The translations under genes were made by a program, and so were the position numbers. From Kiloniellales bacterium (GTDB lineage Bacteria; Pseudomonadota; Alphaproteobacteria; Kiloniellales; JAKSBE01), in the NCBI GenBank assembly GCA_028282935.1, contig JANQGU010000095.1, positions 1-40,965 of the forward strand: a DNA stretch of 40,965 nucleotides. Reading direction: 5' to 3'. Every line of letters starts with the position of its first letter. The stretch's first letter is position 1. The notes under the pieces are model-generated. The model was not told where the DNA came from. It did no database searches and saw only the letters and a list, made by a program, of their open reading frames with translations. Positions 17,811-24,833 of the stretch are shown here, in pieces.

Positions 17811-18044
17811 ATGCCCAGACCCGGCCTGCTGTTTTGCACTGTGGTTGCGATCTTCTCCTACACGCCGGAGGCCTTCGCCTATCTGGACCCCGGCACCGGG
17901 AGCATCCTGCTGCAGGGCCTGATCGCCGGCCTCGCCGGCGGGCTGATGTTCATCCGGATGTACTGGAAGAAGCTGAAGGCCATGATCGCGGGCAGGAGCA
18001 GAGACGAAACCGGTCTCGGCGGCGACGCGCAAGACAAGGAGTGA
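17811..18044 (+). CDS. Small membrane protein of the YLDPGTGS type
   Basis: A small protein (77 residues from this start). A signal-like hydrophobic N-terminus (LLFCTVVAIFSYTPEAFA) is followed by the distinctive YLDPGTGSILLQ, a second membrane segment (LIAGLAGGLMFIRMYW) and a basic then acidic cytoplasmic tail. I have a general impression of small proteins with this signature beside methyltransferase and sulfatase-like genes, but know of no defined function. The start is uncertain: ATG 17811 has GGAAG 8 nt upstream, ATG 17796 and TTG 17778 are also in frame. It is the first gene of a coupled three-gene operon. Confidence 0.75.
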   Translation: MPRPGLLFCTVVAIFSYTPEAFAYLDPGTGSILLQGLIAGLAGGLMFIRMYWKKLKAMIAGRSRDETGLGGDAQDKE

Positions 18045-18052
18045 CACCCGAC

Positions 18053-19441
18053 GTGGGGGTTGTTGCCGGCTCGTTCCGCGACCCAGCGGGTCAGGTCTAT
18101 GCCGTTGACGGCCGGATTCTGCGGACCGTCTCGCGTTTCGGCGTCGAAGACTACGAGGCGCTGAGATCCAGCGGTGTTCTCCAGAGCTTCACCGAGGCGG
18201 GGCGGATCGTCTCCGCCGAGGAAGTGGACAAGGCCTGCCTGGGCGCGGCGGCGCGCGAGGCCTGCTACGTCCTGGAGCATCCCCGCCTGCCGATCATCTC
18301 CTATCCCTATGAGTGGCCCTTCGAGGTGCTCAAGTCCGCGGCGCTGGCTCACCTCGATCTGCAGAGGGACGCCCTGGAGCACGATATCGTCCTGTCGGAT
18401 GCCAGCGCCTACAACGTCCAGTTTCGGGGCACGGCGCCCCTGTTCATCGACTATCTCTCCTTTCGCCGCTATCGGCCGGGCGAGTATTGGCAGGGCCATC
18501 GCCAGTTCTGCGAGCAGTTCCTCAATCCGCTGCTCTTGAGGGCCCTGTTCGGCCTCAATCACAACGCCTGGTACCGCGGCAGCCAGGAGGGCGTCACCGC
18601 GGTCGAGCTGAGCCGGATCCTGAAGTGGCACCAGAAGCTCAGGCCCTTCCTGCTGATGCACGTGGTGCTGCCCGCCCGTTTCCAGTTGGCGGCGACCCGG
18701 GACGCCGGCGCGAAGCTGCAAAAAGCCAAGCAGCGCCAGATGCCGAAGAGCGCCTATCTGGCGATGCTCGGCCAGCTGCGGGACTGGATCGAGGGCCTTC
18801 GCCCGCGCGACAAGGCGCCGACGGTCTGGTCCCACTACGACCACGAGCACAACTACACGGACCTGGACCATTCGGCCAAGTCGGCCTTCATCCGGAACTT
18901 CGTTGCCGCGACCAAGCCCGGCATGCTCTGGGATCTCGGCTGCAACACCGGCGAGTATTCGGAGTTGGCGCTCGGCGCCGGCGCGCAGACGGTCGTCGGC
19001 TTCGATATCGACCAGCAGGCCCTGGACCATGCCTACCGAAGGGCGGTGGATCGCGGCCTCAGCTTCACGCCGCTCTACCTGGATGCCGCCAATCCGAGCC
19101 CGGACCAGGGCTGGGACGGGGCCGAGCGGAGGTCCTTGAAGGCGCGCGCCTGCGCCGATGCCCTGATCGCCCTGGCCTTCGTCCATCACCTCGCGATCGG
19201 CAGGAACGTGCCCCTGGCGCAGGTGATCCGCTGGCTCCTGGATCTGGCGCCTCAGGGCGTGATCGAGTTCGTCCCCAAGACCGATCCGCAGGTCAGCCGC
19301 ATGCTGGCGCTGCGCGAGGACATCTTTCCGGACTACACCGAAGAGCGGTTTCTGGGCCTCCTGCAGAGCCAGGCCCGGATCGTCGAGCAGAAGAGGCTGG
19401 TCGCCGACGGTCGGCTGCTGGTCTGGTACCGGCGTGACTGA
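18053..19441 (+). CDS. NoeA-like class I SAM-dependent methyltransferase
   Basis: A protein of about 462 residues. The N-terminal half (about residues 1-230) has the pattern LSDASAYNVQFRG ... FIDYLSF ... HRQFCEQFLNPLLL, typical of nodulation-protein NoeA-like proteins. The C-terminal half is a Rossmann methyltransferase with motif I LWDLGCNTGEYS (D294-G300) and motif II VVGFDIDQ. The substrate is probably an envelope or extracellular glycan or lipid, by context only. The start is GTG at 18053, with AAGGAG 11 nt upstream; GTG at 18041, overlapping the stop of the previous gene, is an alternative. Its end overlaps the next gene by 8 bp, so all three genes are translated together. Confidence 0.8.
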   Translation: MGVVAGSFRDPAGQVYAVDGRILRTVSRFGVEDYEALRSSGVLQSFTEAGRIVSAEEVDKACLGAAAREACYVLEHPRLPIISYPYEWPFEVLKSAALAHLDLQRDALEHDIVLSDASAYNVQFRGTAPLFIDYLSFRRYRPGEYWQGHRQFCEQFLNPLLLRALFGLNHNAWYRGSQEGVTAVELSRILKWHQKLRPFLLMHVVLPARFQLAATRDAGAKLQKAKQRQMPKSAYLAMLGQLRDWIEGLRPRDKAPTVWSHYDHEHNYTDLDHSAKSAFIRNFVAATKPGMLWDLGCNTGEYSELALGAGAQTVVGFDIDQQALDHAYRRAVDRGLSFTPLYLDAANPSPDQGWDGAERRSLKARACADALIALAFVHHLAIGRNVPLAQVIRWLLDLAPQGVIEFVPKTDPQVSRMLALREDIFPDYTEERFLGLLQSQARIVEQKRLVADGRLLVWYRRD

Positions 19442-21134
19442 CACCCCCGGCACGCGGGCCGGGCGAGGCTCGGGCGGAGGGCTGCTCGCCCTGCCGTTCT
19501 ATCCGATCGCCTTGAGCTTGATTGCGCCGCTCGATCTCTTCGCGGGCAACGTCGACCGTTTGCTCCTGCGGGACGTCCTGCCGACACTCCTCGGCTTTGC
19601 GCTTCTCGCCGCCGCCATCCAGGGCGTGCTGACCCTGATCCTGCGGGATCGCCACAGGGCGGCCTTCGCCAGCGCGGTTCTGATCGTGATGCTCTTCTTT
19701 CCCCACTATCTCCTGAAGTGGGGGGTCGAGCAGGGCGGGGCCCCAAGCCGCAGCGCCCTGCTCCTGGTCATCTGGGTGGCGATCTTCGCGGGGCTGCTCT
19801 ACTTCAGCCTGAGGTCCCGCTTCGCGTCGGCCAACGTGAGCCTGATCGGCAACGGCATGTGGTCGCTGTCGCTCTTGGTGGCGGTCGCGGACGTGTCCAT
19901 CTACGTGACCACACATCCGGAGAGCCCGGTCAAAAGCCTGGGCGAGCCGCCCGCCGCCCCGCTGGCCTCGCTTCGGCCGGAGCCAGCCGACACCCGCCGA
20001 GACATCTACTACATCGTGCTGGACCGCTATGCCAACGCGGCGCAGCTGCAAGAGGTCTATGGCTTCGACAACGGCCGCTTCATCGCGGACCTCGAGGCCG
20101 AGGGCTTCTTCTTCCCACGCGCGGCCAATGCCAACTATCAGCGGACCGCCCACTCGCTCGCGTCCAGCCTCAACCTCAACTATCTGGATCGATTGACCTC
20201 CGTGGTCGGGCCGGACTCGGACAACTGGCGGCCGCTCTACGGGCTGCTCGAGGACACGGAGGTCCATCGTTTCCTCGACCGGCAGGGATACCGTCTGCTG
20301 CACTTCGGCAGCTGGTGGAACCCGACCCGGCTCAGCCGCATCGCCGACGAGAACCACAATTGGTGGGCGCCTCCGGAGTTCCTCCGGGTCTACCTCCGCC
20401 GGTCGCTCCTGGGTTTCATGGGCCGGATCTTCGACGCCTACGCCTTCGACGTTCGCCAGCAGCAGTGCGACCGCATCCGGCACAAGTTCGACATGCTGCA
20501 TCGGACGGCGAAGAGCCCTGGTCCCAAGTTCGTCTTCGCCCACATTCTCCTGCCGCATCCGCCCTTCGTGTTCGGACGGGACGGAAGCTGCCTGAGCCGC
20601 AAGGCCTCGATGGACCGGAGCCGGCGGGACAACTACATCGACCAGGTGGAGTACGCCAATCACCTGCTTCTGGAGCTCGTGCGGGCTCTGCGCCGCGAGG
20701 CGAGGGTCGCGCCCATCATCGTCCTTCAGGCGGATGAAGGCCCTTGGCCGGCAGCCTACGCGGGCAACGAGATCGACGGGCTGGGCACGGACGTAAAGGT
20801 CGTGGACTGGGAAAAGGCGAGCGACCCGGAGCTGCGGGAAAAGATGGGTATCCTGCATGCACTCCACCTTCCTGGGGAGGAGGTCCCCGGGCAGGCTAGC
20901 GAGGCTGCCTATCACGGCATGACCCCGGTCAACACCTTCCGGATCATCTTCAACCGATACTTCGGCACGGCGCTTCCACTGCTCCCGGACCGCAACTACG
21001 TGTTTCGGGATAACGAACGTCTCTACAGCTTCCTCGACGTGACCGACCGCCTTTCCGAGACTGCCGAGCGGCGCCACCAGATCGGCAGGCAGGTCGGACA
21101 CCCCGACCCGCAGCTTCAGCCGCACCCCCGATAG
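19434..21134 (+). CDS. Membrane-anchored sulfatase/phosphoethanolamine-transferase-like protein
   Basis: A 566-residue protein with about four to five N-terminal membrane segments (residues 15-160) and a large exported domain of the alkaline-phosphatase/sulfatase superfamily. Metal-site motifs are recognisable: DIYYIVLDRYAN near residue 190 (first Asp and a potential nucleophile further on), the LLPHPPFVF loop, and VLQADEGPWP in place of the common SDHG motif. Such enzymes transfer or hydrolyse phosphate or sulfate head groups on envelope polymers. The start is a GTG overlapping the stop of the methyltransferase gene by 8 bp. The last ~15 residues are proline/histidine-rich and low complexity. 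The exact reaction is unknown. Confidence 0.8.
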   Translation: MTDTPGTRAGRGSGGGLLALPFYPIALSLIAPLDLFAGNVDRLLLRDVLPTLLGFALLAAAIQGVLTLILRDRHRAAFASAVLIVMLFFPHYLLKWGVEQGGAPSRSALLLVIWVAIFAGLLYFSLRSRFASANVSLIGNGMWSLSLLVAVADVSIYVTTHPESPVKSLGEPPAAPLASLRPEPADTRRDIYYIVLDRYANAAQLQEVYGFDNGRFIADLEAEGFFFPRAANANYQRTAHSLASSLNLNYLDRLTSVVGPDSDNWRPLYGLLEDTEVHRFLDRQGYRLLHFGSWWNPTRLSRIADENHNWWAPPEFLRVYLRRSLLGFMGRIFDAYAFDVRQQQCDRIRHKFDMLHRTAKSPGPKFVFAHILLPHPPFVFGRDGSCLSRKASMDRSRRDNYIDQVEYANHLLLELVRALRREARVAPIIVLQADEGPWPAAYAGNEIDGLGTDVKVVDWEKASDPELREKMGILHALHLPGEEVPGQASEAAYHGMTPVNTFRIIFNRYFGTALPLLPDRNYVFRDNERLYSFLDVTDRLSETAERRHQIGRQVGHPDPQLQPHPR

Positions 21135-21391
21135 ACTCGGTTCCCTCCGGCCCGGCAAGGGATGCTGCGGTCGTCCCGACCGGGGCGGGCGCTCGCTGCC
21201 GCGAGGGCCGGACCGGGCGGCTTTCGGCTTCGGACCCGGCCTTGTCGAGGTCCCCGGGAGCCGTGCCCTTTATTTGCTCCTTCCCAATTGCCATCAAAGG
21301 GGTAAGGGTCACTGCGCCACGCAGCTCCGATCCCGTGCCCGGTCAAGGCCCGAGAGCGGTTCGGGAGAGATCGACGAAAGGAGCCCTTGTC

Positions 21392-22021
21392 ATGCTACTG
21401 CGCACGTTTCTTTCCTTCGGACTGCTCGCCGCCCTGCTCGGCACCGCGGCCTGCAGTTCGTCGTCATCGAGTTCTTCCAAGCCCTCGTCGAATCCGGCGA
21501 GCGCCTCGGCGAGCGAGGCCGCGTCCGCCCCGGCCAAGGTCGAGTCCAGCCTGGGCGGCCTGCCGCCCGAGGTCCAGGTCAAGGTCGACGAGCTGCCGCC
21601 CGGCCATGAGGTCGAACAGGTGGTGCTGGTCGATCCCCTGGGCAACGAAGTTCCGGCCAGCGAGCTGGCCACGCCCTCGCCGCGGCGTCCCAGCGCGCGG
21701 GCTTCGACCGGCGGTGTCGGCTTCGGCATCGGCGGCGGCTCGAGCGGCATCCGCGTCGGGCCGTCGATCTCCCTGGGCGTACCGCTCGGCCGTTCCGCGT
21801 CCTCGCGGGGGCGCAGCGGCGGCGCGATCGCGAAGATCCCGGTCCCGGATCCCGACAGCTATTTCAGGGAGTCCGACAAGTGGACGGTCGTGGTCTACAC
21901 CCGCGACGCCGAAGGCCGCCCCTACAGCTACGAGATGCCGGCCCCCGAGTTCCCCGGCGACCGGAAGGTCAGCACGATCAAGCCGGGCGGCGGCGGGGGC
22001 GGCGGCGGAAGCGGCTTCTGA
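21392..22021 (+). CDS. Polyserine lipoprotein of unknown function
   Basis: A 209-residue predicted lipoprotein: signal LLRTFLSFGLLAALLG, lipobox GTAAC with the cysteine at about residue 20, immediately followed by a run of eight serines and a Ser/Ala/Pro-rich linker. The rest is a small acidic stretch (PPEVQVKVDELPPGHEVEQVVLVDP), a Gly/Ser/Arg low-complexity region, a short ordered part (SYFRESDKWTVVVYTRDAEG) and a C-terminal glycine run. No known domain. The start has AAAGGAG at good spacing; an open frame extends 150 nt upstream but has no signal peptide. It probably sits on the outer membrane or cell surface. Confidence 0.75.
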   Translation: MLLRTFLSFGLLAALLGTAACSSSSSSSSKPSSNPASASASEAASAPAKVESSLGGLPPEVQVKVDELPPGHEVEQVVLVDPLGNEVPASELATPSPRRPSARASTGGVGFGIGGGSSGIRVGPSISLGVPLGRSASSRGRSGGAIAKIPVPDPDSYFRESDKWTVVVYTRDAEGRPYSYEMPAPEFPGDRKVSTIKPGGGGGGGGSGF

Positions 22022-22198
22022 GCCATCGCGCCAGAGGGCGCCCGGCGGAGCAGGCGGGCGCCATAGGTATGACTGGCCATAAGCAAAAATCCCTACAAAT
22101 ATATTCCTGCGTTACTAAAACTTGTGTTTTGGTGAACTAGTGCTGAAGCTAATTTAGCGCGGTTACCGACAACGACTAGCGAGTCGGGGGTGGCGCGG

Positions 22199-22606
22199 AT
22201 GAAACCCAACGCGATGGTGTTCGACAACGACCATTGGATCGTGATCAACGCCCTTTCGGACAAGGCATCGAGCTACCGCGAACTTGCCGCGGACATCAGA
22301 GACACCATCGCCGCCGGCGAGGCGCACCCGAGCTACCATCGCCTGGCGAAGCTGTTCGACCGCCAGGCAGTTCAAGCAGAGCAGATCAGGGACGCGCTCA
22401 TTGCCGATGTCAGGCACCGATCGAACTACGCCATGGCGGTCGTCCAGTGGCGCAATCGGCTCGGCGTGAACCGGGCTGCGGCCGCAGCCAAGATCGGGGT
22501 CGGCGAGAAGGCGATCCGGGACTTCGAGGACAGCGAGACCGAACCCGGCATCACCGTGCGCCTGGCGATGGCGGCCGTCGAACACGGGCTGGCGCCGATC
22601 GCCTGA
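22199..22606 (+). CDS. Helix-turn-helix (XRE-like) protein
   Basis: A 135-residue cytoplasmic protein. The C-terminal third is XRE-like: VVQWRNRLGVNRAAAAAKIGVGEKAIRDFEDSE (split over helices from about residue 81), ending TVRLAMAAVEHGLAPI, as in phage-type repressors. The N-terminal part (about 75 residues, NDHWIVINALSDKASSYRELAADI) is not recognised and may be a ligand or oligomerisation region. It is preceded by an AT-richer leader (22060-22180) with an inverted repeat AAAAC-TTGT-GTTTT at 22117-22130. The start is ATG 22199; a GTG 9 nt upstream is also possible. It marks the left border of the accessory region. Confidence 0.7.
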   Translation: MKPNAMVFDNDHWIVINALSDKASSYRELAADIRDTIAAGEAHPSYHRLAKLFDRQAVQAEQIRDALIADVRHRSNYAMAVVQWRNRLGVNRAAAAAKIGVGEKAIRDFEDSETEPGITVRLAMAAVEHGLAPIA

Positions 22607-22733
22607 AGATCCCTTGCGCCCTGCGCGAGACGGCCGGTGGCGTCGTCATCGCCCAGGGCGCGCGGCTTCGTCGTTCCAGGTCATCTGTCGTTTGCAGTGG
22701 AAGTGGCCTGGGGGGCGTACCTACATTCCAGGT

Positions 22734-23213
22734 ATGCGCAAGCAGGTTCTCATGATCGCGACCCTGGCCCTCCTCGCGGCGGCGGCGCCGGCGCTCGGGC
22801 AGGAGGCGGACGGAACGATCGGCGGCAAGGCGACCCTGGTCGACGGCGACACCGTGGAGATCTACGGGCGGAACTTCCGCATCTTCGGCATCGATGCCCC
22901 CGAGCGCGGCGAGCCCGGCTTCGGGACCCTGGCCGAGTTCATGCGGGCCGCCACGGAGAAAGGCCCCTTCTTCTGCGACGTGGTCGACAAGGAGCGGAAC
23001 GAGCCGGAGGTGGCCGTTTGCTGGATGAGGGTCGACTTCGTCTCGGAGGACCTCGCCGAATCGCTCCTCGAGCGGGGCCTGGCCAAGACCCATCCGGGCT
23101 ACCGCCATCTGCGGCCCAGCCTCATAGCCTGGTACGAGGAGGTCGAGGCCCAGGCAAGAAAGCGGTGCAGGGGATTGTGGCGCGGCCTGCCCGAATGCCG
23201 AGGGCAGGAGTAG
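22734..23213 (+). CDS. Secreted thermonuclease (SNase-like) family protein
   Basis: A 159-residue protein with a Sec signal peptide (VLMIATLALLAAAAPALG, cut near residue 22) and a staphylococcal-nuclease OB fold. Catalytic-site residues seen are D37/D39 (LVDGDTVEI), R49, D54 and E57 (FRIFGIDAPERG). The second arginine of the family, normally in a YGR motif before the VAVC strand, is not visible here: the segment reads KERNEPEVAVCWM. Catalysis may therefore be weak. C-terminal ARKRCRGLWRGL is typical. The ATG at 22734 is used because it begins the signal peptide; the Shine-Dalgarno is poor. An upstream in-frame start would add 40 basic residues and hide the signal. Confidence 0.8.
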   Translation: MRKQVLMIATLALLAAAAPALGQEADGTIGGKATLVDGDTVEIYGRNFRIFGIDAPERGEPGFGTLAEFMRAATEKGPFFCDVVDKERNEPEVAVCWMRVDFVSEDLAESLLERGLAKTHPGYRHLRPSLIAWYEEVEAQARKRCRGLWRGLPECRGQE

Positions 23214-23294
23214 GCGGCATCCACGGCCCGCAAAGCGGCGCTCCTGCTTCCTGCCTGTGAGGTAGATCGGGCTCTGCACGAGCCAGTCCGATCG

Positions 23295-23458
23295 CAGTTC
23301 GGACCAGGCGACCGGGCCAGGCAAGAAGAACGCGCCCGGAACTCAAGCTCAACGAGACACGCGAAGATCGTATTTCTCTGCGTTCGCCGCCTTCCCGACC
23401 CATGACTGCGGTACGGGGCGCCCGGGACGAGACGGTGGCCGGGGTGACCGCGGGCGCG
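23295..23458 (+). pseudogene. Decayed copy of the 5' end of the downstream RHS giant gene
   Basis: Positions 23295-23379 align without gaps to 24869-24953, inside the 5' end of the giant RHS gene, with 14 mismatches in 85 bp (about 84% identity). A second block, 23429-23458, matches 25008-25037 almost exactly. Between them the copy is 5 bp shorter, which breaks the frame. The first block keeps the reading frame of residues 13-40 of the giant protein (ending in RSYFS). Nothing else of the giant gene follows; unrelated DNA and an FkbM gene come next. I read it as the stump of a second, deleted copy. Confidence 0.8.
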
Positions 23459-23657
23459 CGCTCTTCCCTGGAACGAGCGCGATCCTGCAAGCCTGGCCAG
23501 GTTTCGGAAAAGGTTCGTAGCCAAGGGCTCAACTGAGTTCTCGTGATGCTTGACGATGCCGGCTAGGTCAGGCAAGTGAAGGTTGTATTCTGGTGCGCTC
23601 CGGTCAGCCGTGGCGGGTTTCGCCGTAATGAGATCTTCTGGTCGATAGGGGAAGCGA

Positions 23658-24431
23658 TTGGTGGTGCGGCTAACGCTCAAGGAATATGAGGCCTTCGAAC
23701 CGCGCTTTCGGATCAAGCTCAAGAATAATGGCGAGATCGTTTTCTGCGTCCCCACGCAGATGGCGCTGTTGCGCGCGCAGACACTGTACACAAAGGAGCC
23801 AGATACAATCTCCTGGATTGAGGAATTCGGTCGTGAAGATGTCTTCCTCGACATTGGGGCCAACGTCGGAATTTACAGCATCTATGCCGCGGCGATTGGC
23901 GGTTGCCGTGTGTTTGCGTTTGAACCGGAATCTCAGAATTACGCCATTTTGAACAAGAATATTGTCGCAAACTCTCTTTGGGACCAGGTGCGGGCCTACC
24001 CTCTCGCACTGGTCGATCGCGCGGCCCTCGATGTCTTGCACTTGCGCAGTCTTCGCGCCGCCGACTCGCATCACAGTTTTGGCGAGAAGCGCGATCATAA
24101 CTATCAACCAAGCGATTTTCCTTATGCGCAGGGGGCCTTCTCGATGCCTTTGGACGAACTTGTCGACAAGGGATTCCTGCCGCAGCCGACTCGAATCAAG
24201 ATCGATGTCGATGGTTTGGAGCACAAAGTCGTCACCGGATCCGAGCGGACGATTGCCGATAAAAGAGTTCATTCCGTGCTGATAGAAATCAACAGCCAGG
24301 TGCCGGAGCATCGCGAAATCGTGGAGCGTATGACTGCCTTCGGCTATGCCTACGATGAAAACCAGGTTTCCGCGGCTCGTCTGAAATCCGGCCCGAACGA
24401 AGGCGTTGGAAATTATATTTTTCGTCGCTGA
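23658..24431 (+). CDS. FkbM family methyltransferase
   Basis: A 257-residue SAM-dependent methyltransferase of the FkbM type. Motif I is VFLDIGANVGIYS (about residues 62-74), motif II RVFAFEPESQNY, and the family's acidic motif KIDVDGLEHKVVTGS lies near residue 178. Members O-methylate sugars or small molecules, often on surface glycans. It stands alone in the accessory region, upstream of the RHS gene. GC content is visibly lower than in the flanking core genes, suggesting horizontal acquisition. The start is uncertain among TTG 23658, GTG 23661 and GTG 23664; AGGGGAAG lies just upstream. Confidence 0.85.
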   Translation: MVVRLTLKEYEAFEPRFRIKLKNNGEIVFCVPTQMALLRAQTLYTKEPDTISWIEEFGREDVFLDIGANVGIYSIYAAAIGGCRVFAFEPESQNYAILNKNIVANSLWDQVRAYPLALVDRAALDVLHLRSLRAADSHHSFGEKRDHNYQPSDFPYAQGAFSMPLDELVDKGFLPQPTRIKIDVDGLEHKVVTGSERTIADKRVHSVLIEINSQVPEHREIVERMTAFGYAYDENQVSAARLKSGPNEGVGNYIFRR

Positions 24432-24833
24432 GCGATTGTGAACGTCTCTGCGCGTCTCTCTGGATAAGCAACGCACTCGGTCGAGAGGCTGTGTGATCAA
24501 GGCCTCAAGAACCCAGGTAACGGGCAGTTGGTAACGACCGCCAGCCGGAGCTCGGTGAGTTGTTCCCCCTTTGCGCCAGCGTTGCAGGTCTCAGGCGGTG
24601 ATCTGACTGGGCCATCGGCCTCGCCTCAACCATCACGTTCGCTTCGCCTTTTTGCGCGTATAAACTAGCGACCATACACTTTTTGCTTGCATATGTTTTC
24701 ATCGCTCGGAATCATGGTAAACGCTCCGGTTGTAAAAGATGAGTATGGACCGGGGCTAGGGGAGTGGCGACCAACCGGTATTATCCCTAGGGATGGCACG
24801 CGGTCGCCCTGAGATAAGGGGGGACTGCGGAAC
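24432..24833. other. 400-bp noncoding leader before the RHS giant gene
   Basis: No gene can be supported here. The middle (24655-24745) is AT-richer than its surroundings and may hold the promoter, but no convincing hexamer pair is seen. A perfect 12-bp palindrome ATCCCTAGGGAT lies at 24783-24794, 40 bp before the start codon, and a G-run (GGGGGG) stands about 12 nt before the ATG as ribosome binding site. Confidence 0.45.

Noticed and set aside
22117-22130. AAAAC-TTGT-GTTTT inverted repeat as a terminator of the lipoprotein gene
   Set aside because: The stem is only 5 A/T-rich pairs and there is no adequate T-run; kept only as a leader feature.
24505-24702. 65-codon minus-strand frame before the RHS gene
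   Set aside because: Its C-terminal part looks vaguely familiar, but no ribosome binding site, no domain and no coupling to a neighbour; not supportable.
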